Shown piece by piece: positions 33,061-49,041 of a stretch of DNA of 64,000 bases. A program made the translations under genes and the position numbers. The notes beneath the pieces are model-generated. The model worked only from the letters and a program-made list of their open reading frames with translations. It was not told the origin of the DNA and did no database searches. Location: the NCBI GenBank assembly GCA_028752905.1, contig JAQNBH010000214.1:97211-161210 (forward strand). Direction: 5' to 3'. Source of the DNA: Cladorhizidae sp. MBARI D1340-BT2. Its lineage: Eukaryota; Porifera; Demospongiae; Poecilosclerida; Cladorhizidae. Within the stretch, counting starts at the first letter, position 1, and each line of letters opens with the position of its first letter.

Positions 33061-33131
33061 GACATAGTAGCTTAAGGGATAAAGCGTAAGACTGTTAATC
33101 TTAGTATATTAGTTCAATTCTAATTTATGTC
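33061..33131 (+). tRNA. trnN: tRNA-Asn (GUU), copy 3
   Basis: Same as 1190-1260; followed by trnE. Confidence 0.92.
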
Positions 33132-33202
33132 GGATGCAATAAGTCTATATATCTAGGAGATCGATGTATATATTAGTATTATTTCTGCCTATGGGGGGGG
33201 GC

Positions 33203-33273
33203 GCTTCTATAGTCTAGGGGTAAGACATTAGGTTTTCAATTTAAGTAGAAGGGTTCGATTCCCTTTAGGAGTA
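33203..33273 (+). tRNA. trnE: tRNA-Glu (UUC), copy 2
   Basis: Same as 1332-1402, between the nad2/nad5 patch and nad6. Confidence 0.9.
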
Positions 33274-33279
33274 TTTTAT

Positions 33280-33822
33280 ATGGTGAGCGTGTTTTCAGTG
33301 GTTTTGATTTTTTGTGGGGTTCTGGTCATTTCGGCATTAAACTCAGTACATTCAGTGCTTTGGTTAATAGGGGGCTTTACAAGTGCTATTGTACTTTTTA
33401 TTTTTTTGGAAGTGGATTTTATTGCCTTGATTTTTTTAATAGTCTATGTAGGGGCGATAGCTATTTTATTTTTATTTGTAATAATGATGTTAAATTTAGC
33501 GGATTTCAGGGACTTATTTGATATGTCAAATTATATGTTAGCCGGGTTTATAATAGGAATGGGCATATTTTTAGAGGTCTTAATTTATTTTAGCTGGGGG
33601 CTTAAGGGCTTATCGGGGGGAGTGGGGTATTTTAGGTGAGACTTTATTGAAAGATTTTCGAATATTGACGGGTTGGGGGGTGTTATATATACAAATTATG
33701 CTTATTTCTTTATTTTGGCTAGTTTTATTTTATTGGTGGCTATGGTGGGGGCTATTATACTCACTTTTTCAGTGAGGAATGAAATTAAAAGACAAGAGAT
33801 TTTTATTCAAATCAGTCGTTAA
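33280..33822 (+). CDS. nad6: NADH dehydrogenase subunit 6, copy 2
   Basis: Same 180 aa as 1409-1951. This is the only copy followed by cox3. Confidence 0.95.
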
Positions 33823-34108
33823 GGCAATAACTTTTTTATATGACCGATCCAATATTATTTCTCCAATAATACCTAGTTATGTTAAAATGGCGCCTTTATT
33901 ATTAAGTTTGTTAGGGGCATTATTGGCTCTTGTGGTATATGATCGCGGCTTAGTTGAGAAGGGAGGGTTGTATTTAAATTATGTCTTTTATACTTTTTTT
34001 AATTCGGGTTGACAGTTTAATTATGTTATAAATCATTTTTTGACTTTTAATTTGTTAAATTTGGGTATAAGATGTAAGAAAGTTAAATAGATTAGTATAA
34101 TTTTGTAG
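33823..34108 (+). repeat. nad6-cox3 spacer built of nad4, nad5 and rnl copies
   Basis: About 24 nt resembling nad4 (ITFLYDR region, one difference), then 33847-34065 identical to nad5 8465-8683 (219 bp), then a 15-mer identical to the nad4-nad2 junction overlapping it by 7 nt (ATTTGGG), then a 16-mer identical to the rnl 5' end just before the cox3 start. No gene of its own. Confidence 0.88.
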
Positions 34109-34897
34109 ATGGCTGAGCAAGTATACCATCCTTATCACTTAGTAGATCCTAGTCCATGGCCTTTAATAGGGGCATGTGGGTCATTTTTTACTACGGTGGG
34201 CGGGGTAACGTATTTTCATTATAGTCAAACTGGATTATTAGTAATGGGTTTAGTTATAATAATGGGGACAATGGTAGCGTGATGGCGGGATGTGATTAGA
34301 GAGGGAACTTACCAAGGATGTCACACATATATTGTGAGGCAAGGTTTAAAATATGGTATGCTTTTATTTATACTATCAGAGGTTTGTTTATTTTTCTCTT
34401 TTTTTTGAGGGTTTTTTCACAGTAGTTTGTCACCCACTATTCAAATAGGGGGGGTTTGACCGCCCGTGGGGGTCAACCCATTAGACCCTTTTTCTATTCC
34501 TTTATTAAATACGGCTATTTTACTAAGTTCTGGTGCAACGGTGACCTGGGCCCACCATGGGCTAATTAGTGGCAAAAGAAAAGAAGCCCGAAAAAGTTTG
34601 GCTTTAACAGTTATATTGGGGTTAATATTTACTAGTTTACAGGGAATGGAGTATTATTACGCCCCTTTTACAATATCTGATTCAGTGTATGGTTCTACTT
34701 TTTTTATCACAACAGGGGCGCACGGCGGGCACGTTTTAATTGGGAGTACGTTTTTACTAATTTGCTTATATAGATTAATAAATTTTCAATTTACCAAACA
34801 TCATTATTTGGGGTTTGAGGCAGCGGCTTGATATTGGCATTTTGTTGATGTGGTGTGATTATTTTTGTTTATTTTTATGTATTGATGAGGTGCCTAA
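34109..34897 (+). CDS. cox3: Cytochrome c oxidase subunit III, copy 3
   Basis: Same 262 aa as 13438-14226. Entered from nad6, exits through the 235-bp repeat into the cox1 3' part. Confidence 0.96.
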
Positions 34898-34911
34898 AGC
34901 AAGACCATGAT

Positions 34912-35997
<1,086 letters not shown>

Positions 35998-36029
35998 TAA
36001 CATAGAAACCCCACCACTTTATAGCGGGG

Positions 36030-36102
36030 CGGGGGTTGGCCAAATGGCAAAGGCATTAAGTTTTGATCTTAATTATTATGGGTTCGAGTCCCTTGCCCCC
36101 GA
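36030..36102 (+). tRNA. trnQ: tRNA-Gln (UUG), copy 3
   Basis: Same as 16-88. Confidence 0.93.
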
Positions 36103-36103
36103 T

Positions 36104-36823
36104 ATGTTAAATACTTATTTTGATCAATTCTGTGTAGTAGAGTTAATAACCCAGAATCGAGTCGGGGTTTTTACTAATTCTTCAATGATGGTAATATACG
36201 GAGTTAGCGTGATTTGGTTGTTATTTAAAGGGGGGGAGTTAATCCCCCATCGTTGGCAGTTAATAATGGAATTAATTCACAGTAATGTGCGCTCCGTTGT
36301 TTCTGAGGGTTTAAGAAAAGCAGGTGAAAAGTATTTTCCTTTTGTTTTATGCCTTTTTTTATTTATAGTTATATTAAATATTTTGGGGCTTTTGCCTTAC
36401 GTATTTACTCCAACTGCACATTTAGTAGTGACCTTCGGTTTATCATTATCAATAATGATGGGAGTAACTTTATTAGGGGTTCTAACTTTTAAAATTGAGT
36501 TTGTAAGTATATTAGTGCCTCGGGGGGTGCCCCTAATATTAGCCCCTATATTGGGAGTAATAGAGACACTAAGTTATATGATAAGGGCGCTATCTTTAGG
36601 TCTTCGGTTAGGGGCGAATATATCTGCAGGGCATTTATTATTTGCGATTTTATCCGGGTTTTCCTTAAATTTGTTTTTTAATGGGTATTTGTTTTTAGGG
36701 TGTTTTTTGATATTTCTAATGGCGTCTATTGCGCTATTGGAGATGATGGTGGCAGTAATTCAGGCGTATGTGTTTAGTTTATTAACCACCATTTATTTAG
36801 GGGACACAATTGCCCTACATTAA
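36104..36823 (+). CDS. atp6: ATP synthase subunit a, copy 3
   Basis: Same product as 90-809. The only atp6 copy whose 28-bp repeat (36830-36857) continues to trnT and cox2, which is needed for the one-copy circle. Confidence 0.96.
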   Translation: MLNTYFDQFCVVELITQNRVGVFTNSSMMVIYGVSVIWLLFKGGELIPHRWQLIMELIHSNVRSVVSEGLRKAGEKYFPFVLCLFLFIVILNILGLLPYVFTPTAHLVVTFGLSLSIMMGVTLLGVLTFKIEFVSILVPRGVPLILAPILGVIETLSYMIRALSLGLRLGANISAGHLLFAILSGFSLNLFFNGYLFLGCFLIFLMASIALLEMMVAVIQAYVFSLLTTIYLGDTIALH

Positions 36824-36888
36824 AAAAGGGGGTTTATTTCTTTCTGGGGTGGAACATTATTATTAAGTTTGTCAGTGTTAATATTCCC

Positions 36889-36959
36889 GCCTCTATAGTT
36901 TAATAGAAAAACATTTGTCTTGTAAACAAAAATTATAAGTGCGATTCTTGTTGGAGGCT
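36889..36959 (+). tRNA. trnT: tRNA-Thr (UGU), copy after atp6
   Basis: Same as 2407-2477, here between atp6 and cox2. Confidence 0.93.
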
Positions 36960-36969
36960 TTACTAGTAC

Positions 36970-37692
36970 ATGATTTTATGATTAAGGTTAATAAAGAAGG
37001 ATATTCCGGAGCCCTGACAATTAGGGTTTCAGGATGCAGGAAGTTTAGCTATGGAGGAAATAATTTTCTTTCATGATGAGATTATGTATTTTTTAGTTTT
37101 GATAACTATTTTGGTTTTATGAGTAATAATCCGGGCCTTAATAAGTGGGTATTATCATAAATATTTATTTGAGGGAGTATTAATAGAAGTGATATGAACT
37201 TTGCTTCCAGCGGGAGTATTAATTTTTTTAGCCTTTCCTTCTTTAAAATTACTATATTTAATGGACGAAGTAATGAAGCCCGGGGTAACAATTAAAATAG
37301 TAGGGCATCAGTGGTATTGGTTTTACGAGTATTCTGATTATGGGCCAGAAACTATAGAGTTTGATTCTTATATGATTCCGACCTCGGATTTAAAGGAGGG
37401 AGAGCAAAGGTTATTAGAGGTAGATAATAGAGTAAAAGCCCCAGTACAGACAGAAGTAAGATTATTAGTGACTGGGGAAGATGTGTTACACTCATTTGCA
37501 GTGCCATCTTTATCTCTAAAAGTAGACGCCGTGCCTGGACGATTAAATCAAACTAGTTTTATGATAAAGAGGGAGGGGGTGTTTTATGGGCAATGTTCAG
37601 AGATCTGTGGGGCAAATCACTCTTTTATGCCCATTGTAGTAGAAGGGGTTTCTTTAGAGAATTATATTAGTTGAGTTTCAAATTATAATTAA
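36970..37692 (+). CDS. cox2: Cytochrome c oxidase subunit II, copy 2
   Basis: Same 240 aa as 2488-3210. Confidence 0.96.
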
Positions 37693-37729
37693 GTGGGGTT
37701 CGACCCCCGTTAATCCAGAGTTTTGTAAA

Positions 37730-38089
37730 ATGGAAAATATAGAGTATATAGGTATATCAGTGTTAATATTATGTAGTATTATTATTTCTACGATTATATC
37801 AGGTGTCTCTTATATTGTAGGGGTTAAACAACCAGATATTGAGAAAGTGTCGGTCTATGAGTGCGGATTTGAGCCATTTGGGTCATCAAGGGTGCCTTTT
37901 TCAGTTAAGTTTTTTTTAGTGGGGATACTTTTTTTAGTTTTTGATTTAGAAATTTCTTTTATTTTCCCTTGATGTGTAGTTTTAAATCAAATAAAATTAT
38001 TGGGGGTTTGAGTTATGTATTTTTTTTTAATAGTTTTAACTATTGGCTTACTTTATGAATGAAAAAGGGGGGGATTGGAGTGGGAGTAA
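37730..38089 (+). CDS. nad3: NADH dehydrogenase subunit 3, copy 2
   Basis: Same 119 aa as 3248-3607, again preceded by the trnD 3' half copy. Confidence 0.95.
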
Positions 38090-38120
38090 GGCTATTAGTG
38101 GGAGTGGTTGGGGTAATTCC

Positions 38121-38191
38121 AAGGAATTAGGTTAACGGGAGACCAAAGACCTTCAAAGTCTTAAGTGGGGGTTCGAGTCCGTCATTCTTTG
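38121..38191 (+). tRNA. trnW: tRNA-Trp (UCA), copy 2
   Basis: Same as 3639-3709. Confidence 0.93.
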
Positions 38192-38239
38192 CCTAGTAAA
38201 AGAGAATCGCTGTGGCGCTTTCCTTTTGTTTATAGTTAT

Positions 38240-38608
38240 ATGATAAAAAGTTATAGAAAAGAGAATCCGGTTTTTTTTCTAATAAATAATTGGTTTATTG
38301 ATCTTCCGGCCCCCTCGAATTTAAATTATTTCTGGAATTTGGGTTCTTTATTGGCGTTTTGTTTAATTATTCAAATGATTAGCGGAATTTTTTTAGCCAT
38401 GCATTATTGTTCAGATATAGAGTTAGCTTTTTCATCTGTGGTGCATATTACTCGTGATATAAATTATGGGTTTGTTTTAAGGTATTTACATGCTAATGGG
38501 GCATCTATGTTTTTTTTATGTGTTTATTTTCATATAGGCCGGGGCATGTATTATGGTAGTTATACAAAAGTGATAGTTTGAAATGTGGGCTCCCGGGTCT
38601 TACTATAA
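38240..38608 (+). pseudogene. cob: Cytochrome b, 5' part only, copy 2
   Basis: Same truncation as 3758-4126, lost after codon 117 and running into the trnS 3' half. Confidence 0.9.
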
Positions 38609-38651
38609 GTCTTGAAAATAGAAAATGTCGGTTCGATTCCGGCCCTCTTCT
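38609..38651 (+). pseudogene. trnS: 3' half of tRNA-Ser (UGA)
   Basis: Same as 4127-4169. Confidence 0.83.
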
Positions 38652-38685
38652 GGGTATACTATAGAGTTTGATTCTTATATGATCA

Positions 38686-40146
38686 ATGTTAAAATCAGTA
38701 CTAATATTGCCTCTAATGGGGATGGTGGCTCTATTAATAACCCCTAGAAATGAGATAATGCGTTTATGGAAAGTAGGCTTAGAATGGTCTGTATTGACAT
38801 TAACCGGGACTATTCTTTTATGGTCCTCTTTTGATGGGGCGGGGCAATTTCAAGTGGTTCACCGGTTAGAGTGGATGCCTAGTGTAGAGCCGGAATTCGG
38901 GGTTATTGTTTTAGGGGTTGATGGGATATCTATTTTTTTTATAATATTGACGGCTTTATTAATACCTATTAGTGTTTTAATAAGTTTAAAGTCGATCAAG
39001 TTTTTGATAAAGGAGTTTCTATTATGTTTGTTGTTTATAGAAGAATTACTAATAGGGGTTTTTACAGTATTAGATTTAGTTGGGTTTTATATCTTATTTG
39101 AGGGGATTTTAATTCCTATGTTTTTAATAATTGGTATTTGGGGTTCGAGGGAGGAGAAAATCAAGGCTTCTTATTATTTTTTTTTTTATACTTTTCTGGG
39201 TTCAGTTTTTATGCTATTAGGGATATTTACGCTTTATGGTAATGCGGGGAGTACTGATTATCAAATTTTATGTTGTTTAAAAATAGAAAAAGGCTTACAA
39301 TATTTAGTTTTTTGAGGTTTTTTTTTTAGTTTAGCTATTAAAATCCCCAAAATACCTTTTCATATTTGATTACCCCAGGCGCATGTGGAGGCCCCTGTGG
39401 CGGGTTCTGTGATTTTAGCGGGGGTTTTATTAAAATTAGGGGGCTATGGCTTTATTAGGTTTTTGTGGGCTTTATTTCCCGACGCCTCCGAATATTTTTC
39501 CCCTTTAATTATGAGTTTGAGTTTATTTGCGATTATTTATGGAGGTTTAACTACTTGTCGGCAGGTAGATTTAAAGCGTATAATTGCTTATTCTTCAGTG
39601 GCTCATATGGGATTGGTAACGGCTGGGGTTTTTAGCCATACAATTCAGGGTTTAGTAGCTGCTATTTTTTTAATGTTAGCTCATGGTTTAGTGAGTTCAG
39701 CTTTATTTATGGCAATTACTTTTTTATATGACCGATATCGAACTCGTTTAATAAAATATTATCGTGGGATGGTTATAACTATGCCGTTGTTTGGTATGTT
39801 ATTGTTGATTTTAGTTTTGGCGAACGCTTCTATCCCTTTAAGTTGTAGCTTTATCGGTGAGTTTTTGTCTTTATTGGCGGCTTTTGAGTATAGTATTTTA
39901 GCGGGTTTATTGGCTTCGACGGGGATAGTGATATCTGCGGGGTACTCGATTTATGTGTATAATAGAGTGTGTTTTGGGTTGTTTTCGAAATATATTTATT
40001 TTTCAAGGGACTTAAATCGTCGGGAGTTTTATAGTTTATTGCCCTTGATAATCTTAATAGTTTTAATGGGGGTATTTCCTTTTTTGGGGATAGATGTGGT
40101 AAAGGGGGCTATTATATTTCAAGAATGACCATGGATTTGGGTATAA
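38686..40146 (+). CDS. nad4: NADH dehydrogenase subunit 4, copy 4
   Basis: Same product as 4204-5664, entered from truncated cob. Confidence 0.95.
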
Positions 40147-40153
40147 GATTGAA

Positions 40154-41506
40154 ATGGCAGGAACATTATTATTAAGTTTGTCAGTGTTAATATTAGTAGT
40201 TTATGGTTTAAGAAGATGGGTGCTAAGGGTTACTATTATGGTGATGGCATTAGTGGGCTTTACTAGTATTTGGTTTGAGGGGTGTTTTCTGCCTATGGGG
40301 GGGTATGGGTTATTAACCAGTAGTTGAGTGGACGTATCTAGGGGGATGCTTGTAATTGCTTGCTTATCATTATTATTAGTATATAGTTCGAAAAATACAG
40401 ATCCGGAGGAGGGGGATTCTTGGATTTTGTTGGTGTTAATGGTATTATTGGGGTCTTTACTATTAGTTTCTTCGGTAAATTGGGTTTGCATATATTTAGC
40501 TTTAGAGTTACAAACTTTAATACTTTTTATTTTAGTGGCAAAAACAAATAGTGCCTATGGTACAGAAGCAGGATTAAAGTATTTGGTTTTAGGGGCGATT
40601 TCTTCTGGGTTATTTTTATTTGGGTGTGCTTTATTATACGGGGCCTCTGGGGAGACGAGCGCTCAAGGGATTAATTCAGTATTAATGGGGCAGGGGGGGA
40701 AAATATTTCTGACCATATCGTTATTATTTAAATTATCGGCGGCCCCCTTTCATATGTGGGCTCCCGATGTGTATGAGGGCGCGCCTACCATAAGTACCGC
40801 TCTATTGGTTATAATACCCAAAATAGGGGTTTTTACAGTATTAGTACAAGTGGGTTTAGTAAGTAATGTGATTCTTTTTTGTGGGGTTATGTCTATTATT
40901 TATGGAGCAGCGGGGGCTTTAAATCAAACTAAAATGAAGCGTTTATTGGCCTATAGTGGGGTCGGGCATATGGGGTTTATTCTTTTAGGGGTTGGAATCG
41001 GGTCTTTTGAAAGTATTCAGGCCAGTTTAATATACATGATAATATATACTGTAATGTCAGTGTGTGTGTTTTCAGTGCTTTTATCTTTAAAATTAACTCG
41101 GGTTCTTATAATTGAGGCTAGTAGTTTATCTAGGGATAATTTGGTAATAGCTTTTACATTAGGTTTAACGTTTTTATCTACTGCGGGGATCCCGCCTTTA
41201 GCGGGGTTTTTAGGTAAATGGTGAGTATTATTATCGGGGATGTCCAGTGGCTATTTTTTAATTTGTCTGGCCGTAGTAATGGCCTCCGTAATAGGTGGGG
41301 TTTATTATGTGAGGATGGTTCAAATAATATATTTTACAAACTATTTTTTGTTAACTTGGCAAAAAGTTCTAAATAGATCAGATGTAATAAAATTTAGGAA
41401 GTCAATCCCTTTGGGGGGTGCTATTTTTATTATTCTGTTTTTAATGGTGTCACCCAATTGAATGTTACAGATGGCCCATGATGCTACAATAAGTCTATAT
41501 ATCTAG
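40154..41506 (+). CDS. nad2: NADH dehydrogenase subunit 2, copy 4
   Basis: Same product as 5672-7024. Confidence 0.95.
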
Positions 41507-41513
41507 GAGATCG

Positions 41514-43355
41514 ATGTATATATTAGTATTATTTCTGCCTTTATTAAGTGCAATAGTATCTGGATTATTTGGAAGGAAAATAGGGAGAAAGGGGACAGGT
41601 ACATTAACGTCTGGTTGTATGGGTATTAGTCTGGTTGTCTCTTGTTGGATTTTTTATGAGACAATTTTAAACTCTTCAGTTACTTATATAAAGTTATGAA
41701 AATGGTTTGATTCAGAGTTGTTAACTACTTATTTTGGGTTACAATTTGATAGTTTAACTTCAATTATGTTGGTAGTAATAACTAGTATATCGGTATTAGT
41801 TCATATTTATTCAACTGGGTATATGTCGGATGATCCTCATCTGCCCCGATTTATGTCTTATTTATCACTATTTACTTTTTTAATGATGGTATTAGTCACA
41901 AGTGATAATTATGCTCAGTTATTTATAGGTTGAGAAGGAGTGGGGCTATGTTCTTATCTTTTAATAAATTTCTGGTTTACAAGGATAAAAGCGAATAAGG
42001 GGGCAATGAAGGCTATGTTAATAAATCGAGTGGGGGATATAGGGGTAGTTTTGGCTATGATAAAGATTATTGAAGAGTTTGGGGGCTTAGAATATTCAAC
42101 TGTTGGTAGTGTTTTGAGTGGCCCGGGCTATATTAATAAAGAAGGTCTTACTATAATTAGTTTATTATTATTTTTCGGGGGAGTGGGGAAATCGGCTCAA
42201 TTAGGTTTACATACTTGATTACCAGATGCGATGGAAGGTCCTACCCCGGTATCTGCCTTAATACATGCGGCGACAATGGTAACGGCTGGGGTTTTTTTAA
42301 TAATAAGATCCGCCCCTTTTTTTGAGGGTTCTCCTTTAGCTTTAACTATAATAACTATAGGGGGGGCTTTAACGGCTCTTTTTGCGGCTAGTGTGGGGAT
42401 AGTTCAAAATGATTTGAAAAAAGTAATTGCTTATTCTACTTGTAGTCAATTAGGTTATATGGTAATGATCTGTGGTTTATCGAGTTATTATGTTAGTTTA
42501 TTTCATTTGGTGAATCATGCTTTTTTTAAGGCTTTATTGTTTTTAAGTGCTGGCTCTGTTATACATGCCATTAGTGATGAGCAGGATATGCGAAAAATGG
42601 GGGGGGTGATAAAATCTCTTCCCTTTTCTTATGTTATGATTTTAATCGGGTCCTTATCATTAATCGGGTTCCCTTATTTAACAGGGTTTTATTCAAAAGA
42701 TTTGATATTGGAGTTAGTGTATGAGAAGCATTGTATGGTTTTTGCTTATTGATTGGGTAGTTTTTCTGTTTTATTAACTGCGTTTTATTCCATAAGGTTA
42801 ATTTATTTAACATTTATAACTAATACCAATTCGAAAAAGGAGGTATTTATAAAAGTGCATGAGTCAAATTGAAACATAATTTTTCCTTTACTTTTATTGG
42901 CCTTTGGAAGTATATTTGTGGGGTATTTGGGAAAAGAGTTAATATTATCCAATATTATTTCTCCAATAATACCTAGTTATGTTAAAATGGCGCCTTTATT
43001 ATTAAGTTTGTTAGGGGCATTATTGGCTCTTGTGGTATATGATCGCGGCTTAGTTGAGAAGGGAGGGTTGTATTTAAATTATGTCTTTTATACTTTTTTT
43101 AATTCGGGTTGACAGTTTAATTATGTTATAAATCATTTTTTGACTTTTAATTTGTTAAATTTGGGGCATTTGGTTACTTATCGGGTGATTGATAGAGGAT
43201 TATTAGAAATAATGGGGCCTAAGGGGATATCTCGGATATTGATAAGATTAACTCAAAACATCAGTAATTTACAATCTGGGATGGTGTTTAATTATGTTTT
43301 AATAACGGTCATATTTACGGGTTTATTTCTTTCTGGGGTGGAACATTATTATTAA
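41514..43355 (+). CDS. nad5: NADH dehydrogenase subunit 5, complete copy 2
   Basis: Same 613 aa as 17774-19615, followed by trnT and cox1. Confidence 0.95.
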
Positions 43356-43377
43356 GTTTGTCAGTGTTAATATTCCC

Positions 43378-43448
43378 GCCTCTATAGTTTAATAGAAAAA
43401 CATTTGTCTTGTAAACAAAAATTATAAGTGCGATTCTTGTTGGAGGCT
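43378..43448 (+). tRNA. trnT: tRNA-Thr (UGU)
   Basis: Same as 2407-2477, leading into cox1. Confidence 0.93.
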
Positions 43449-43458
43449 TTACTAGTAC

Positions 43459-45027
<1,569 letters not shown>

Positions 45028-45059
45028 TAACATAGAAACCCCACCACTTTATAGCGGGG

Positions 45060-45132
45060 CGGGGGTTGGCCAAATGGCAAAGGCATTAAGTTTTGATCTT
45101 AATTATTATGGGTTCGAGTCCCTTGCCCCCGA
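45060..45132 (+). tRNA. trnQ: tRNA-Gln (UUG), copy 4
   Basis: Same as 16-88. Confidence 0.93.
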
Positions 45133-45133
45133 T

Positions 45134-45853
45134 ATGTTAAATACTTATTTTGATCAATTCTGTGTAGTAGAGTTAATAACCCAGAATCGAGTCGGGGTTT
45201 TTACTAATTCTTCAATGATGGTAATATACGGAGTTAGCGTGATTTGGTTGTTATTTAAAGGGGGGGAGTTAATCCCCCATCGTTGGCAGTTAATAATGGA
45301 ATTAATTCACAGTAATGTGCGCTCCGTTGTTTCTGAGGGTTTAAGAAAAGCAGGTGAAAAGTATTTTCCTTTTGTTTTATGCCTTTTTTTATTTATAGTT
45401 ATATTAAATATTTTGGGGCTTTTGCCTTACGTATTTACTCCAACTGCACATTTAGTAGTGACCTTCGGTTTATCATTATCAATAATGATGGGAGTAACTT
45501 TATTAGGGGTTCTAACTTTTAAAATTGAGTTTGTAAGTATATTAGTGCCTCGGGGGGTGCCCCTAATATTAGCCCCTATATTGGGAGTAATAGAGACACT
45601 AAGTTATATGATAAGGGCGCTATCTTTAGGTCTTCGGTTAGGGGCGAATATATCTGCAGGGCATTTATTATTTGCGATTTTATCCGGGTTTTCCTTAAAT
45701 TTGTTTTTTAATGGGTATTTGTTTTTAGGGTGTTTTTTGATATTTCTAATGGCGTCTATTGCGCTATTGGAGATGATGGTGGCAGTAATTCAGGCGTATG
45801 TGTTTAGTTTATTAACCACCATTTATTTAGGGGACACAATTGCCCTACATTAA
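45134..45853 (+). CDS. atp6: ATP synthase subunit a, copy 4
   Basis: Same product as 90-809; continues to atp9. Confidence 0.96.
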   Translation: MLNTYFDQFCVVELITQNRVGVFTNSSMMVIYGVSVIWLLFKGGELIPHRWQLIMELIHSNVRSVVSEGLRKAGEKYFPFVLCLFLFIVILNILGLLPYVFTPTAHLVVTFGLSLSIMMGVTLLGVLTFKIEFVSILVPRGVPLILAPILGVIETLSYMIRALSLGLRLGANISAGHLLFAILSGFSLNLFFNGYLFLGCFLIFLMASIALLEMMVAVIQAYVFSLLTTIYLGDTIALH

Positions 45854-45923
45854 AAAAGGGGGTTTATTTCTTTCTGGGGTGGAACATGTGGGAGGCGTCA
45901 AGAGGCCCTTAATTATGTTATAA

Positions 45924-46208
<285 letters not shown>

Positions 46209-46233
46209 TTTTTAAATTTTTAATTTTAATTTA

Positions 46234-46304
46234 GACATAGTAGCTTAAGGGATAAAGCGTAAGACTGTTAATCTTAGTATATTAGTTCAATTCTAATTTA
46301 TGTC
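46234..46304 (+). tRNA. trnN: tRNA-Asn (GUU), copy 4
   Basis: Same as 1190-1260; leads into nad5 through the 54-bp repeat. Confidence 0.92.
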
Positions 46305-46336
46305 GGATGCAATAAGTCTATATATCTAGGAGATCG

Positions 46337-48178
46337 ATGTATATATTAGTATTATTTCTGCCTTTATTAAGTGCAATAGTATCTGGATTATTTGGAAGGA
46401 AAATAGGGAGAAAGGGGACAGGTACATTAACGTCTGGTTGTATGGGTATTAGTCTGGTTGTCTCTTGTTGGATTTTTTATGAGACAATTTTAAACTCTTC
46501 AGTTACTTATATAAAGTTATGAAAATGGTTTGATTCAGAGTTGTTAACTACTTATTTTGGGTTACAATTTGATAGTTTAACTTCAATTATGTTGGTAGTA
46601 ATAACTAGTATATCGGTATTAGTTCATATTTATTCAACTGGGTATATGTCGGATGATCCTCATCTGCCCCGATTTATGTCTTATTTATCACTATTTACTT
46701 TTTTAATGATGGTATTAGTCACAAGTGATAATTATGCTCAGTTATTTATAGGTTGAGAAGGAGTGGGGCTATGTTCTTATCTTTTAATAAATTTCTGGTT
46801 TACAAGGATAAAAGCGAATAAGGGGGCAATGAAGGCTATGTTAATAAATCGAGTGGGGGATATAGGGGTAGTTTTGGCTATGATAAAGATTATTGAAGAG
46901 TTTGGGGGCTTAGAATATTCAACTGTTGGTAGTGTTTTGAGTGGCCCGGGCTATATTAATAAAGAAGGTCTTACTATAATTAGTTTATTATTATTTTTCG
47001 GGGGAGTGGGGAAATCGGCTCAATTAGGTTTACATACTTGATTACCAGATGCGATGGAAGGTCCTACCCCGGTATCTGCCTTAATACATGCGGCGACAAT
47101 GGTAACGGCTGGGGTTTTTTTAATAATAAGATCCGCCCCTTTTTTTGAGGGTTCTCCTTTAGCTTTAACTATAATAACTATAGGGGGGGCTTTAACGGCT
47201 CTTTTTGCGGCTAGTGTGGGGATAGTTCAAAATGATTTGAAAAAAGTAATTGCTTATTCTACTTGTAGTCAATTAGGTTATATGGTAATGATCTGTGGTT
47301 TATCGAGTTATTATGTTAGTTTATTTCATTTGGTGAATCATGCTTTTTTTAAGGCTTTATTGTTTTTAAGTGCTGGCTCTGTTATACATGCCATTAGTGA
47401 TGAGCAGGATATGCGAAAAATGGGGGGGGTGATAAAATCTCTTCCCTTTTCTTATGTTATGATTTTAATCGGGTCCTTATCATTAATCGGGTTCCCTTAT
47501 TTAACAGGGTTTTATTCAAAAGATTTGATATTGGAGTTAGTGTATGAGAAGCATTGTATGGTTTTTGCTTATTGATTGGGTAGTTTTTCTGTTTTATTAA
47601 CTGCGTTTTATTCCATAAGGTTAATTTATTTAACATTTATAACTAATACCAATTCGAAAAAGGAGGTATTTATAAAAGTGCATGAGTCAAATTGAAACAT
47701 AATTTTTCCTTTACTTTTATTGGCCTTTGGAAGTATATTTGTGGGGTATTTGGGAAAAGAGTTAATATTATCCAATATTATTTCTCCAATAATACCTAGT
47801 TATGTTAAAATGGCGCCTTTATTATTAAGTTTGTTAGGGGCATTATTGGCTCTTGTGGTATATGATCGCGGCTTAGTTGAGAAGGGAGGGTTGTATTTAA
47901 ATTATGTCTTTTATACTTTTTTTAATTCGGGTTGACAGTTTAATTATGTTATAAATCATTTTTTGACTTTTAATTTGTTAAATTTGGGGCATTTGGTTAC
48001 TTATCGGGTGATTGATAGAGGATTATTAGAAATAATGGGGCCTAAGGGGATATCTCGGATATTGATAAGATTAACTCAAAACATCAGTAATTTACAATCT
48101 GGGATGGTGTTTAATTATGTTTTAATAACGGTCATATTTACGGGTTTATTTCTTTCTGGGGTGGAACATTATTATTAA
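46337..48178 (+). CDS. nad5: NADH dehydrogenase subunit 5, complete copy 3
   Basis: Same 613 aa as 17774-19615 but preceded by trnN and not nad2, so it would need its own transcript processing. Confidence 0.95.
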
Positions 48179-48200
48179 GTTTGTCAGTGTTAATATTCCC

Positions 48201-48271
48201 GCCTCTATAGTTTAATAGAAAAACATTTGTCTTGTAAACAAAAATTATAAGTGCGATTCTTGTTGGAGGCT
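48201..48271 (+). tRNA. trnT: tRNA-Thr (UGU)
   Basis: Same as 2407-2477, leading into cox2. Confidence 0.93.
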
Positions 48272-48281
48272 TTACTAGTAC

Positions 48282-49004
48282 ATGATTTTATGATTAAGGT
48301 TAATAAAGAAGGATATTCCGGAGCCCTGACAATTAGGGTTTCAGGATGCAGGAAGTTTAGCTATGGAGGAAATAATTTTCTTTCATGATGAGATTATGTA
48401 TTTTTTAGTTTTGATAACTATTTTGGTTTTATGAGTAATAATCCGGGCCTTAATAAGTGGGTATTATCATAAATATTTATTTGAGGGAGTATTAATAGAA
48501 GTGATATGAACTTTGCTTCCAGCGGGAGTATTAATTTTTTTAGCCTTTCCTTCTTTAAAATTACTATATTTAATGGACGAAGTAATGAAGCCCGGGGTAA
48601 CAATTAAAATAGTAGGGCATCAGTGGTATTGGTTTTACGAGTATTCTGATTATGGGCCAGAAACTATAGAGTTTGATTCTTATATGATTCCGACCTCGGA
48701 TTTAAAGGAGGGAGAGCAAAGGTTATTAGAGGTAGATAATAGAGTAAAAGCCCCAGTACAGACAGAAGTAAGATTATTAGTGACTGGGGAAGATGTGTTA
48801 CACTCATTTGCAGTGCCATCTTTATCTCTAAAAGTAGACGCCGTGCCTGGACGATTAAATCAAACTAGTTTTATGATAAAGAGGGAGGGGGTGTTTTATG
48901 GGCAATGTTCAGAGATCTGTGGGGCAAATCACTCTTTTATGCCCATTGTAGTAGAAGGGGTTTCTTTAGAGAATTATATTAGTTGAGTTTCAAATTATAA
49001 TTAA
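48282..49004 (+). CDS. cox2: Cytochrome c oxidase subunit II, copy 3
   Basis: Same 240 aa as 2488-3210. Confidence 0.96.
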
Positions 49005-49041
49005 GTGGGGTTCGACCCCCGTTAATCCAGAGTTTTGTAAA